Source of the DNA: Euglena gracilis
Lineage: Eukaryota > Euglenida > Euglenophyceae > Euglenales
Direction: 5' to 3'
Assembly (NCBI GenBank): GCA_039621445.1
Contig: CP154954.1
Coordinates: forward strand, 69,444,670 to 69,508,669
Length of the DNA stretch: 64,000 nucleotides
The notes beneath the pieces were generated by a model. That model was not told where the DNA came from and made no database searches. It saw only the letters and a program-made list of their open reading frames with translations. Position numbers and translations under genes: made by a program. Positions 1 to 53,700 of this stretch are shown here, piece by piece; positions within the stretch are counted from its first letter, which is position 1, and the number at the start of each line of letters is the position of its first letter.

Positions 1-22
1 CGTGTTTACGTCGTCCCCTGCC

Positions 23-290
23 TTATGTCGCAAGCGAATCGCAGAGCACATTGGGGTCTGTACAAATACAGAAGGTTGCATCTGACACTGCATACTTGAG
101 AATGGACGCATAAGAATCAGAAAGGTGGTGTCTCGGTGCGAACAAAAAAATGCCCACCACGAAGAGACCAACGAGCCCAGGCATGGCAAACGCCGCTGAG
201 GAAGCGTCAGCGCTGGCAGGCCGAACGCCGACGGCCACCGCAAGGACGATGAGCAAGAAGAGCAAGCTCAGAGGCAAGCCAGGGACACAC
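23..290 (-). CDS. Coding-like segment with two hydrophobic helices, gene not assembled
   Basis: Minus-strand open segment with GC-rich third positions from about 285 to about 140: SLLFLLIVLAVAVGVRPASA, then DASSAAFAMPGLVGLFVVGI. The two hydrophobic stretches are separated by a small-residue ASA|DAS site that looks like a cleavage site or loop. A TCTGAG acceptor lies just upstream. Downstream of about 140 the codon bias disappears before the stop at 23, so a donor such as GTGGGC near 150 is likely. It could be the last exon of a small organellar membrane protein. I found no convincing join to other segments, so this may be part of a gene running off the left edge. Confidence 0.35.
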
Positions 291-539
291 TAAATCCCTC
301 TTCCCACATACTCCCCCATACAAACCCAGCCCCCCGGCTGACCAACTACAATATGACCCATTCTGTCCCCCCCCCCCCAAAAAAGATGAGTACGTCCGGG
401 AAGGTTTGGGGGCAAAAAACGTACAATGATCACACGGATGAAAAATTGTCGAGTTTTGCGCAGGTTGTGTTTTGGGGTGGGCGGCTTTGAATAATTTAGG
501 TGGACAGGTTTTGACCAACAAATTACTTGACCTATTGAC

Positions 540-612
540 CCCACCCATTCGGCCGACCAAACAAACCAGATCCCACTGACCCCTGGGGGCTTATAAATGA
601 AGGGGGGGGAGG
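540..612. repeat. Dispersed repeat shared with 31066-31146
   Basis: Both copies contain CAAACCAGATCCCACT followed by a C/G tract and AAATGA. The second copy lies in the intron between exons 16 and 17. Confidence 0.5.
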
Positions 613-2399
613 AACAGCACAACACCGAGATTCAGAAACGTGAAGTAAGAAAGGTTGGGCCTCTGAAAAAGCCACACTATATTCATGCTATCCAACAATC
701 CCCCAGTCTCATACCAATGAATAGTTTCTGGCTGTCAAAGCCGTTCCTCTGACTTGTTCCATGATTCCCAGAAGATGCCTGAAAGTTGTGAGGTATCGTC
801 ACTTGGAATTCATTTTATAGGATGACTTTGTTGTCATGGGATGTCACGGGGTCATTTTTTTGCAGCGAAGAATTCCTGCCCACAGCGAACCCCAACCCAA
901 ACGAACAACTCCAACCCCGGCCCTTTTGGCCAAACCACCACGCCCTCGGTGACGAACTGCGGGGCAGTCGTTTTGCGGCCAACTCCGGGGGACGACTCAA
1001 GCTTGGCTCCGGCCCCACCCAACACCGCCCGCGCCGCCCGCTGCCGGCGTCCAGGGCACGGCGCAGGGAGGCGGAGGGGAGAGGGCTCGCCGCGGCCCCG
1101 GAGGAACACGTCGGACATCGCCGGCGGGCGCATGTGCTGCGTGACAGCAGGAGGCGAATGTCATACTCGTATGGCACGCATGGCACGCACGACGTGCATG
1201 ACACACGCAACACACATGGATGGCCAGGCTTCTGCTATGGGGTGCCTGCCCATAGCAGGCCCCCCCCCCCCCCCCCGAGGGGGGTCGGTATTGGACCCCG
1301 CGCCTGCCGACCCAGACAAATTTTCTTTGAAAATGACCATTTTCGCCAGGGGGTATGCTATAGCACTACGACCCCCCCCCGGGTCGAAAATGCCCTACCC
1401 CCTGCCTGCCCATAGCACTTACCCCTCCGGGGGGGAGGGGTGCGCACTTCCTTAAAACGAAGCCTGCACACGACGCATGCCACGCATGCGACGCGCGACG
1501 CCGCATGACACACACCACACATTATGACGAAATGACATACATGACGCGCACGACATCGCACACGGAAACTCGTGACACGCGCACGCGCAACACATAACGG
1601 AACACGACCAAAAGAAATGGGGTCCCTTTCAGGGGTTCTTTGCACTCCAGTGTACGGTGTGCAGCATCAAAGCTGAGCAAAATGCTGTATTTGGTTTGTC
1701 GAAGGGCGGCGTTGGGTCATCAGGTGAAATACTCTGCCATTCCAACACTGGATGTTAAAATATAAGTTTCAATATAGGTTAAAATAGGTCAAAATATCTG
1801 CTGACTGATAAAAAGTGCTGGATGGCTGGACCCCTCCCCCTCCGGCATATGCTCCGGCTTAAGAAGCCAGGTGAAGGACGGAGATGATACGAGAAATAAC
1901 AGCAGCTGGAATAATGCCACGCCGGACACTGAGTGAGAGGCGGTGGCGGAAGAGAGGTGTCGTCGACCGCACGGCGAGTGGGTTGGTTTTATGGGAGGTG
2001 GGGTGGAAGCCGGCAGTTTGGAACGAAAATCCACGACTGCTGAAATGGCAGCTCGCTGTGCCAGCGTGAGCCACAGAGAGTGGATCTACACATAAGATTT
2101 TGTGCATGCTTGCTGGGTGGTGGTCCATCACCTTGGGGGGGTGGCCGGAAGAAAACAAAATTTTTGTTGAAGAATTCTTGCACAAAGGGGGACGGGGCAT
2201 GACGGGTCCCCCGCAGGCTGTTTTTTACCAACCCCGGGGGGGGGGAGGGGGCTTTGATGCGAAGCGCTGGATAATTTTTGGGAGATGCTTTCAAATGGAC
2301 CATATTGTGGACATTGAGAAATAAAGTGCGGGGGAAAAAAAAACAGCCCCAATAGGAGGGAGGGGGCCCGCCAACGTTGCTATGTGGAAAGTTGGTCTC

Positions 2400-2600
2400 G
2401 TCGTGGCAGTCAGCGGGGGCTGTGACAACCACAGCCGAGGAGAGGCCGATGCGGGTCAGCAGGGATAGAACGGAGCTGTTGGACTTCGGCTGACGTCGAA
2501 GCGGTGTCGGGAACATGTTTTTGCATTTGCAGGAGCTGGAGAGCCCCAGGGGCTTCTTCTCCACAACGGAAGCGAGCCTGGAAGCAAGAAACGCCGCAGC
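2400..2600 (-). CDS. Coding-like segment, gene not assembled
   Basis: Minus-strand segment after a TTGCTTCCAG acceptor near 2576, with strong C/G third-position bias: LASVVEKKPLGLSSSCKCKN, then MFPTPLRRQPKSNSSVLSLL, then TRIGLSSAVVVTAPADC. No domain is recognised. The segment upstream of the acceptor stays open in the same frame, so it could instead be the start of an exon. A further open minus-strand piece at about 1870-2050 and a Cys/Arg-rich one at about 1000-1135 could belong to the same gene and lead to the membrane segment near position 150. I could not fix phases for any of these joins. Confidence 0.25.
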
Positions 2601-2819
2601 AGGCAGGTTGCAGTGAAGCAACAAAGACGTGGCCACATCGAAATGTATTTTTTGCCAGTTTTTGGGAACCGGTCCCGGACCCCCAGCCAGCACCTTTTCC
2701 AGCCAACTGGCTGGACCCCCCCCCTCCTCCCTTGGTACCCTTTGTGTTGTTTTATTTTGGTTTTGACCTCATTTCTCAATAACACATTTTCCCAAATACA
2801 CTCCTGAAAAGTTGTTCAG

Positions 2820-3180
2820 CCCAAATTCCAATGAACGACGAGCTTTATATTTTTTTGTTCATGTAATATTATATGATAAGAGATGATATAAATAGAGATG
2901 AGATAGATCTATTATCCATCTATCTATTATCTATATCTCATATTATAGATTAATTAACAATTATAATAATTAATTATAATATAGATACTTATCTATTATT
3001 TGTATCTATCTACCTATTATTCTTACTCTATCTAGATAATAGATAAATAGAAAGAAGATATAAATACATGAAACAATAATTTTAATTATGATTTTATTTA
3101 AATTGCATTTTTTATTGATTTAATTTAAAAAGTAATTTTTTAATTTAGAATTGTATGTTATAATATAATAACAAAGTTGA
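2820..3180. repeat. AT-rich tract with ATCTATTATCTATC repeats
   Basis: A low-GC stretch of imperfect TCTATCTATTAT and TTTAATTTAAA units. No coding signal on either strand. Confidence 0.7.
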
Positions 3181-3599
3181 GGCAGCCTGCCGCAGCTGGG
3201 CTGGACCGAAAATTTTTCGACTCCAAAACTTTGAAAATTTGGTCAAAAATTGTTTAAATTGTTGTTTCTGAGGGTTCTGGGGGTGTTTTCCTCAAAATGT
3301 TGGCACAAAAAATTCATTCACACAAACACCAATCCAAAGATAAACAACTTCCCCCGAACAAACATTAATAACTCCCACAGCATGAAAATGTTCTCAGACA
3401 ATGATTTGAACATAATTTTCATCCACTATCCATCCACCCTCAGGCCGGATGCTCAGTGGGGCCAAGATTGAAACAAGTTAAGAGCTGGTGTTGGAGAGTG
3501 AGCCGTTCCCATACTGACACACAAATGGCAATGTCCTGTTACTTAGACGGCCGGGAATGCACTTTTCTTGTCGAGTCACAAAACTTAGGCAGTTTTAGT

Positions 3600-6500
3600 G
3601 AAAATGCGCATCCGCGGATTTTGGACGCAGAGTGCGCAGGTGCGCATTCCGGATGGCTTGATGCCTCTTCCAGACTGGGGGTAAACACCATAAAAATGAG
3701 CTGTTTGGATTCAACGCAACCCCAGGAACAACCCCCCAGTGTTCTGCTTCAACCACGTATCATGCTGTTTACAGCTGTTTCACGACGACTGTGGGACAGT
3801 GCGTGGATGGACACACACAGCACACTCCACACAGCATGCGGAACACGGGCGACACAGGGAAGCCTGGACCTGGGTGTGACACCTTGTGTTCACCGATGTG
3901 TGCTGATGGCTTCCGGGGGCAGGGCCTGGTGAACCTGGTATGAGCATGGGAAGGAACACCTTGCAGCCATGGAGACACAGCCCTCCAAGGTCAAAACAAT
4001 GGGGGTGTCACTGAGTATCAGGGCCGAAGAATGCGCACCTGCGCATTTTTTGGAAACCCAAAAGAATGCGCAGGTGCGCATTTTTTGGAATGGACACAGG
4101 CTGTGGGAAGGGGGAATGCGCACACGCGCATTGATGTTGAAGGATGCACTGGGTATGGCCAGCTGTTTGCCTGCCTTGAATCCGAACTGTGCACCGCTGT
4201 GATGTGGTTTAGGGCAGGCAGAACATGGGTGTGTGAGGGGGAGATGAACCAACAGAATCACCCTGGGCAACCATGTCGCTGTACCAGGCCACACCCTGAA
4301 ACACCACACCTGCAGCAGCATGGAAAACCCTGGGCTCGGCGACAGCAAGTGTCAAGGCACGAATTGATGTCCTTCAGTGACAGGGGAACTAACCCCCTGC
4401 AGCGCAAGTCACCGAACAAATCAGAATGCGCACCTGCGCATTCCACTTCACCCGCTGCAGTCCAGTACCCAGCCCAGCCTACGCTCCTCTCATGAACTCG
4501 TGGAGCACGTCACAACGCAACGCACGTGCAACCGTCCCCCAACCGGGGGAGGTGGTGGGCCGGTTGCTGCCAACGTTGTCCGACCCCACGCCCCAGAGCG
4601 TGCATGGCAGCACACAGCCAATTGGCTCCCTGAACAACCTTATGTTGGGCTGCAGTGCACGGTGCCAGGAGCACTGTGCCCCACAATTAGGGTCAACGCA
4701 GGGGGTTGTGTCTGGTTCCACACACAGTGCTCACGGGGTTGGTACCTCGAGAGCGAAACACGCCTGTCACCACCTTCGGCATCATTCCCAAAAACGGTCT
4801 GTAAACACAGAATTAATTCACAATCCAAATGGACTCAAAGAAGCGAACACCACTGGTCAGTCCTTGCCCCAAAATTTCTCCAGGCCCTTGAGATTGTGAG
4901 ACAGGCACAAGCACATCACAACAAAAACTTGCCGATAAACCCAGGAATTTTTTCCGTTCTGCTTTTTCTGTGTATTCCACTGTGTCGTACCAAGGGAAAA
5001 CGGATGAGAAAAGGACTTCAGTGCCCGAGGAAATTCCTCGGTGACGGGCACCCTAATTCCCAAATGCGGTCAGCAGTCCTTCATGGCGTGAGTGAAAAGC
5101 CGGTGAATGCGCACAGGCGCAAAAAATCGCACTGTGCCTTTCTTTAAATCACAGCCACACCGTCGAATATTTGCACTCCCAGGTGGGTATGCCACCACCC
5201 ACGCCAACTCCCCCCGCCTGGCCTGGATTTGAAACCACACGGCTGAAGTGTAGACCTCCCTGTGAGGATCGAATGGTGTACGAGGACGAGGCAGCCCTGG
5301 TGCGAAACACAGCAGAGGAGGACCACCACCTGTGGCCTTGCTGGCAACAAACGTCACCCCCCACACAGAACCCTTATTTATCATATACTCAGAGTCAACG
5401 CTCCAGCACTGCAAACTACACAACCCCTGGCCGCTGTGAAGACCAAGGAAAGCACATGTGAACACACTTTCTCCATACACCCCATCCGCAATGGCTGCAG
5501 TCAAACATGGCACATCGGGGTGAATGCGCACATGCGCATTCCCTTCGTGTGTCTCCCTTAAAGCCTGGTAGGAGGTTGCTGTGCAAGGCCATGCCAAACA
5601 ACTCAGCACACAAGGTGGAGGCACATCCCGGGAGACATACACCCTACTCTGGCGGCATCATCCTGTGCGATGAGATGCCTCCGAAATCGCTGACAAAAAG
5701 GCCAGCAGTGCATCATGGGGGTAGCCCTGTCCCAATGCTGTGCTGGCACTGGGTTCAGGAGTGCGAGACACAGCTCCCCACAACACAGAGAATGCGCACC
5801 TGCGCACTCCCCCTCACGGAATGCGCAGGTGCGCACTCTTGTGGATGCCCAGCGCTGCTCCCCTCCTGCTCTCCTGCAGATAGAATCACAGCCAGCCAGC
5901 GAAGGAATGGCCTCAAGAGTGCGCACGTGCGCATTCTTGTGCCTCATCCAACCTCGGAGAGGAGCCATTTTGCATCGTTTGTGAGGGCTGTTCTGGAGGG
6001 TGTTGTCTGTGGCAAAAAGGGTTGAAGTGGGGCTCCGCTCCGTAGCTTTTAAAACCAGTGACACACAGGAGAGGAGTGCAAGTCAGCCCCCCCCCCTTCC
6101 ATACCCAGCACCCCATCACAAACGTCGGACCTAAACACAGGTGGTCGCACATGGTGATTTGACGTGGTGCATATGAGAAGACACATGCGGAGCAGACTGC
6201 GTGCGCCACTGGAGGGATGCTGTGCCTGCAAGTGTCAAGGAGGGGTGCACTGTGTGGGATGGCAAACAGCAGGCAGCCTGAGGAGGGTAACGAGCCCTCC
6301 CCTACAGACATCTGGTCTTGATTTTAACACACACACACCCCACCACTCTCTGAATGCTGACTACACGCACACACCAAATATTCGCCAGCGCCCCCTCGTG
6401 CCCTGCTCCCAACACAGGGCACAGAACCTCCTCTCCACTCAAACCGCAGAGACCACGGTACCCCCTTCCCACAACCACTCCCGGGAGCCACAATAACCGT

Positions 6501-6860
6501 CCAAACCTTCAGGAAAAGGCCGGGACGGGGAGGGGGGTGAATGCGCACCTGCGCATTCACTCGGAACCACAAAACAGGGGGGACAGCGACAGGTACAACG
6601 CCTCCACCGGACGAGGGTTCGTCCTCGTAAAACAGTGTTTTGTGTCGCACCTACTTCGGCAGACGGGGGTTTTCCCTCGGTCCGCGGAGGTGCTAAACCG
6701 TCATTTTCAAAACGAAAAAAGTCGGTTTGCCAGAAAAAAACCGGGGGGTCGAAAGCAGTGGTACCCATTTTGGTACCAGGGGTTTCAGCTGACGGGTCGG
6801 CCGCCCCGTCAAGTGATGGCGGCACACTTGGTCACAAAAGAATGCGCAGGTGCGCAAAAA
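3600..6860. repeat. Cluster of about 13 interspersed GCGC palindromes (TGCGCANNTGCGCA)
   Basis: Copies of AATGCGCACCTGCGCATT or close variants lie near 3602, 3631, 4030, 4064, 4113, 4424, 5105, 5522, 5790, 5818, 5917, 6539 and 6840. The arms are conserved and the centre varies (CC, GG, CA, CG, AC). Sequence between them is unique-looking and shows no convincing gene. The cluster lies just beyond the 3' end of the GTPase gene. Confidence 0.75.
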
Positions 6861-7156
6861 CCACCAAAAACGAAAAGTGCATTCCCGGCCGTCTTAGTGT
6901 GAGCTATCCCCCCCCCTGCGGAATGCATCGAATTTGCTACTGTTCTTCGCTGAATTCTTGAACCAAAATCATGCTTCCAACCGTTTGTCAGCCGCAGAAT
7001 AACCCCCTCTCTGCCTCTGAGCTCCGTTCCACCGGAAACCAACCATGTGGAAACTCGGCCAAAAATGGCCAAGAATGCATGGGGCCACTTTTGGTCATTT
7101 CTGGCCGTCCCCTCGAGGGGAGTTTGGGATCCAAGAGCCAATATGCACACCATCAA

Positions 7157-47252
<40,096 letters not shown>

Positions 47253-47544
47253 GGCATGCAGCGGCCGCCTGGGGGACCTGGGGAATGCCAAACTGGAGCG
47301 CCAAAGCAAATGCACAGCGCGGATTGTGTGAAAAGAAAAGGCTAAGGGGGTGTTCCAGCTGGTTGGCGGGATGGAGCCCCCACCCTGTGGGAAAGCGTCA
47401 CTGCGGCATAAGCAATACCTGGCTGGCAGCAGAGCTGTTCAACCTACCCGCCCCCCCTTGTCGTACGACCGGGTTCCTGCAACCTGAGACCGGGGGGGGG
47501 GGGGGTGGCCATAACACCCCCATAACCTGCAACCTGTGACCGGG

Positions 47545-50030
47545 CTGAACTGACTGGCTGAACTGACTGTGATACCACCGCCACCGGTGAGAACACACGG
47601 AGCCTCATTCGATCGCACACTACAGACTACGTCAGCCAGCCATCACGCAACTGATTTGTGTTTGTGGGCGCATTTGCGCAAATAAAAACATTGTGTTTGT
47701 GCAGGGGGGGGGGGAAATGCAACTGGGCCCTTCAAATTATGCAAGTCAAAAAAATGCAAAAAAATGCAAAAAAATGCAAAAAAATGCAAAAAAATGCAAC
47801 TTGCAAAGAAAACCCTGAGAAAACCCTGAGAAAAGGCTGGAATGTAACAGAGTTGCTGCCTATAATCCATAGGCATGTGACAATGCCGGTGTATACCTGT
47901 CAATGATTCACAAAGAAGACCTCCTGGACATATATTGCAAAAACTGGCTCCTACACTAGACAAGTGTGGGGGGGTGTGGGGGTGTGGTGTGGGGGGTGTG
48001 GGGGGGTGTGGGGGGGTGTGTGGTGGGGGGGGGTGTGGGGGTGGGGGGGGGTGGGGGGGTGGGGGGGGGTGTGGGGGGGGGGGGGGGGGCCGCACCCCCC
48101 CCCGCCGCGGTGGCCGTGGCCACCGGACCCCTCCGGTGGCTACCTATAACATCCAATCTCTCCTCCTTTTTTGAAAATAAAAAATTAAAATTAATTATCA
48201 GATTGTTTTAGGAGTGGTCCAATAAAATTTACATTTTTTTTTGGATTATGACATTTGTTTTTTTTTTTTTTTGCTTCAAAAACACATTTTGAGAAAATGT
48301 TTGTGAGGTATTGGTCTGGGGGGAAAACCTCCAATTTCCTAGGTCCCAAAATGGGTCCAATACACCCCCGAACCCACACTGGTCATTGTGTGCGTGTGTT
48401 TGTTTTTGTGTGGGGGTGTGCGTGGTGTGGGTGGTGGGGGGGGGGGGTGGTGTGGGGGGGGTGTGGGGGGTAGGGAAGACAATGGAAGACAAGCAGCTGA
48501 GACCCCAAAAACCCCAGGAAAACTGCAGAGGGACCAGAGACAAAACATGACATTGGCCGACCAAACTGCATAAGTTTTCCAGCTGGTTGGCTATGGCCCC
48601 CCCCAAAACCCTGCAATCGCCCCACGTGAATTTTCGCCCACCGAACAGTCACCCCTTCCAAACACACCGGGTTAAACCTACCACCCACTACCTTCAACAC
48701 TCATCCTCACAGCCCCCTGCGCTCCATGGAGGGGGCAAAAAATGCGCAAAATAAAAGGGGGGAAATGTGGTGTGTCTTTTTGCAAATGCAAAAAAAAAAA
48801 AAAAAAAAAATGCTGCAAATTTGCAAAAAAACCTTGGAGACATGGAAAATTGAATGTTCTTGGAAGGGTTTTTGCAATGTGAGTGTGGTAAAGAATGAAA
48901 AAAAAATACATGTTTGTGCAAACGGCCACAAAACAAATTTTTTGGTGCGGTTTGAGAAATGCGCATGTTTATGTGAGGTTGGGGGGGGTACGGGGGGGTG
49001 TGGGGGGAAAATCGAGGTGTTAAAACAGAGGGGATGTTGGTGCGCGCAATTGTAGAACAGGACAACAGTTGGTGTGGTTGGTGCAGACATAACAAAGTCG
49101 AAGCCATTTTTTTACTGGAAGAAAATACCTGAAAACCAGTGCAATAAAACGCAAAGACTCCCTACCACCAACTCACAAAGTTTTCCAGGACGCCTATTGC
49201 ACAATTCATGCCACACAAATGCAATTCATAGTTTGTGGACCATTTGGGTCAAAATTTTATGCGATAAATAAAAAAAAAAAAATGCCAATGTATGCAAATG
49301 CAAAATTCTCACCCCCCCCCCCATCCCGCCAAAGCAAAAATAAAAACATGGGGGGCGAATGCGACAAAAAATTGCGCACATGAACAGAGGTTACACCCTT
49401 CTTTATTTTTGCAATGCGCGAGAACGCAATTTACGTAACCAATGATTTGCACCACAATTGCATTAGCCTTAACGCGGGGGCAAAACACACAAACAAAGGT
49501 GTTTTTGGGCAAATGCGCCCCACACAATCAGACCGATACCCTCTCCCTCTCTGACGCTGCCCCTCACGCCAACAATGATTACACCAATGGGTGATGGGGT
49601 GACAAAGGTGCACGGAAAGTGGGCCTTTACGTGTGCACATTTGCACTGCTGTTACTCGGCCTACACGACCTGTTCCTTTGGCGTCATCTGTTTGGCAGTT
49701 AAACGTCATGAATTGATGACGTGCAAACTACCTGTGACTGTTTGACACCTTTTCTGCAACAGTACTGCGTTGCAAAAAGACAAAATTTGGCACCTGAAAT
49801 ACCCGGGACGTGTCCGGCCGTAGTCCGTTTTATGGTCTTTCTCCACCACTTTCCCCTTGAAAAACGTAAAACACACTGGTTTTTGTGCGTAATTTGGGGG
49901 GTGTGGGTCCCACCGTTTTGATGCACCCAATCCAGTGGTAATGGTTCACCACTTCCTTGCATCCGAAATAATGGGTGTTTGAGGGCTATCTTTCTCCGGC
50001 TGATGGTTGCCATGCATTGGCACCACGTTG
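47545..50030. mobile_element. Diverged, rearranged relative of the 2.98-kb GCGC-palindrome element
   Basis: Positions 47545-47700 match 36065-36240 (GCCACCGGTGAGAACACACG and flanks). Positions 49627-50030 match 36775-37170 nearly base for base (for example GGCAGTTAAACGTCATGAAT against GGCAGTTAAACATCATGAAT). The copy ends where a GT microsatellite begins at about 50038. The middle is filled with GTGGGGG low-complexity DNA, a CAAAAAAATG array and poly-A/T runs. It lies between the 5' end of the GTPase gene and the 3' end of the YTH gene. Confidence 0.75.
47940..48480. repeat. GTGGGGG low-complexity tract
   Basis: G-rich runs with periodic T at 47966-48090 and 48405-48475. The sequence between them, and on to 49270, shows poly-A/T runs and no gene. 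Confidence 0.8.
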
Positions 50031-50033
50031 TCC

Positions 50034-50037
<4 letters not shown>

Positions 50038-50115
<78 letters not shown>

Positions 50116-50137
50116 CGTGCGTGTGTGCGTGCGTGTG

Positions 50138-50231
<94 letters not shown>
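50038..50231. repeat. (GT)n/(GCGT)n microsatellite
   Basis: GT units change to about 20 GCGT units and back. It truncates the homology of the GCGC-element copy to its left. Confidence 0.93.
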
Positions 50232-50232
<1 letters not shown>

Positions 50233-50745
50233 TTATATAGTTATATTACAACAGGCGATTATTCATGGTGGAGCAAAGCAAATATGTTGCTCACTGGTTG
50301 CTGTCACTTCCCCTTTCACAAAATACTGAGTCGCTTTTTCAATCACGCAGTTCAGACCCAATTGAGGGGGTGGGGAATCAGCCATTCCGACCTCAAATCT
50401 ATTCATTTCGACCAATTGTCAAAAACTTTCTTGCACCACACTTCCAGTCACATCCGGTAGACCACACCATCCAGGGGGGTCAATTGATTGGCCAGGAGAA
50501 TGTATTGCCAAGTTCAAAATTCAAAGCGAACGATGCAAGCACAAGCCCATGAAACCTCCAAAGCCTACATCCCAAGAGTGAGTCTGTGCGGTGGATTCCT
50601 CGGGGGACGATGCCCAGGGAATACTCCCCCTCCCCCTCCCCGACGCAAAATCGCGAAGGGTCCCGTCGGCAGGGTCGTAGAGGGGAAAATAAAGATGTAG
50701 AAACCACAGCGGTGGAGGTCAACAGGGAGGGGGACCCACAGCGTG

Positions 50746-53700
50746 CTACGGCTTGCCTTTCGGCTTCGCGTCCCGCGTGGAATTCGCCACCTCCTGGGCC
50801 TTCCGGCGGTTGAGCTCCCGGGGGGGAATCAACTGGCCAGGACCGGCCCCCCTGCCAGCTGGTCCAGGCAGGTCAGTCTCAGTGCGGGTTTGACAGTCCC
50901 TCTGGCTGGTAAATCTCCAAGGGGCGGCGAATGAATCAGGCTCGCCTTCGCGCACCCACCTCCTCTCGTGTTCAACGAACACCAAAGTGGCAAGCTCCTG
51001 TCTGCAATAGGGGTGCTCATTGCAGAATGGTGTCTGTTGGATACGTGGGGGGGGGGGGAGGGAGGTGCACACAACCAACAAAAAAAAGTGGAGACGGAAA
51101 AGTGGAGATTGGAAAATTGGAGATGGGTAGCCCCCTACAAAAACCGAAAATGAAACTAGGATGCAACACAATACTTCAGAAGGTTGTTCAGCATTGTTTG
51201 AACCTTGGGGAAGGCGTCCAAAATGGCACTGTATTCGCCGCCCCCTCCCCTGGCAGTGCTCGCCTGTGCAAGTTTTTGTTGTTGGCAATTGTGCATTTTT
51301 TTGGATGTTCAGCTTTCGATCTTTGAGTTCAGAATTGCTTTAAAAAAACAAAAAGTTCGGCCACCCGAGGGATGAATAATATTTCTGAAAACTTCACGGG
51401 TGGTTGTTCCAACACCCAGAAGAAATCGCCCAAAAAAAGGACCACCCTCCCCGGGCCGTCCCCGGGGCACCCGCTCCGCCTCCAGCTCCGCGTCCACTGC
51501 GGCCAGCAGGGTCCGCTTGCCGGTGCTCTTCGCCTCCTCCATCTCCCGCTGCCGCGAGTCGTAGTGGCCGAAGTCGTCCAGGATGGACGTCTTGTGTCGA
51601 AATGACCTGCGCGGGGCGGTCTCGGGCTACCTCCCCCCCCCCCCAAGCCCAATTGAACGCAAGGCTGACAATCTAGACAGCCCGAACAGGGGGCGTTCAT
51701 TGGGCACGGTGGTGCGTTTTCTGTGTGCATAATGCATATGCTGACAAACTAGATGGTCCGATGGTCCCCCTGGTCATTGGAAAGGGCGTTCATTGGGTAC
51801 GGGGGGGGGGTGGGCAGGTGGCACAGGAGTTAGATGGCACAGGTGGAGGCCAAACTAGCCCCCACCTGTGCACACCAAACGACCACCTGTGCCACCAATT
51901 CGGGCCAGGTGCCACGTAACCAGCCGCTCGGCTTCAAAAAAAACTGGGGTTTGGCTGACGTCATGCTTCCCTTAGACCCCACCTGGACCGTTTGATATTG
52001 CTTCGATGGCTTCCGCGTTGTATTGCAGGTGTTTGGAACCCCCCCCCCCCAGGAAGTTGTCACCATGGGGCCTGTACTGGCTGACTTATCGCGTTAACAA
52101 TCCAGGAAGTTATCAAGTGGGCTTGTATCGAGTGGCTTGGCAGGCGACAAATTCCTGGTGCGCCCCCCCCCCAAATACCAGGAACATTGACACAATCCAC
52201 CTGTAGGGTGGAAGCAGGTGGCCGGGTCCTTCCACGAGGAGTTTCACTTAACCCTGTATCAGGCCATTGCTTAAGGACCTGGGGCATACAATTGCTTACC
52301 GACCCCGGGGGGGGGGGGGGGGGGGGGGCACTCCACTTTTTTAAAAACCAGTCAGTCACTTTTTTTTGGGAAGCCAGTCAGTCACTCCCCCCCCCCGGGG
52401 GGGGGGGGTCGGCCACTCAGAAAAACGGCCACTTTCCAGTCACTTTAGGCCATTTTAGGCCAAAAAAATTTTTCCGGCGCCTTCGGCGCCGGGGTCACTC
52501 AAGCCACTTTTGCCCACTCCTGGCCGACCCCCCCCCCGGGGGGGAGGGGGTCCGGGCCCAAAACCAGTCAGTCACTCTGAAAAAACCAGTCACCCACCCC
52601 CCCCGGGGGGGGGGGTGGGACAGTGCTTAAGCAATTGTCTGACCTGGGGGGGAACACAGCAAACTGGGCCAGAAGCGAAGTTTGAAGCCGGCCATAAAAA
52701 GGCAAGAAGCCTTAACCCCCCCCCCCCGAATAATCCCCCCCCAATAGAAGCCCCCCCCCTCGGGTTTCGACCAAAATTCCGAATAGTGCCCCCCCCCCCC
52801 CCCCGAATAGAAGCCCCCGGGGGCTTCCGTTCAGGGGGGAGTTAGTGCAACTAAGGGGGGGCACCGGCTAGCCACTTTGCTGGACACTCAAAAACGGGAC
52901 TAGCTACACCTCCCCCCCTCCCCGGGTCCGGGGGTCACCCCAACTGGATAAATGTTTCCCCCGGCGCTGTGCCTGAGGTGGGAACAAGGAGTGGGGGGTG
53001 GGGGGGTGAACCACCTGAAGATCTGCAGCATCTCTTTGCCCTGGTCCATCGGCACCTCCTGGGTGTCCCGCGAGTTGGTGACGGGCTTCCCCTCGTTGTT
53101 CTCCAGGATGATGTGGCGGAAGTGGCTGCCGGCAGGGCCGGGGCCGCCGGGAGGGTGCGGCGGACAGGGTGTTGGAGGCGGGGTCACTGGCTTGTATGGG
53201 GAGGTGTGCTCCTCGGGGTCAGTCCCTACCGCCATTCTGTGGGAAGCTTTTCATCCCAGGATTATTTTGGGGATATAAAATATATATTTATATATTTTAT
53301 TTATTTATTATATTTTATTTATTTATTTATTTATAATTTTTTATTTATGTATTTATATTATGTATTTATTATATATGTGTGTGTGTGTGTGTGTGTAAAA
53401 TACTTTGGGGATTTGGGCTAAATTGGGCACACCAGAGGGTGGCAACTGCCCACCCTTTTCCTAATGTCCAGACTTCCAGACTACCTAAAAAATTTTGTCT
53501 CTTGCTTGGCGTCGAGGAAGGCACTGGTGTCAACACATCTTCAAAACAAGATCATTTCTAATTACAAAAAAAAATCAAAAACAGTTTTTTTTGATGCCTT
53601 GAAGGCATTCCTTCCCCAGCGGGACGAATTGGCCAGTACATGGGGAGCAATTGCCCGGGGGGGGGGGGGCTGGCCTTACCCCTGGGCGTTGGGGATGTCC

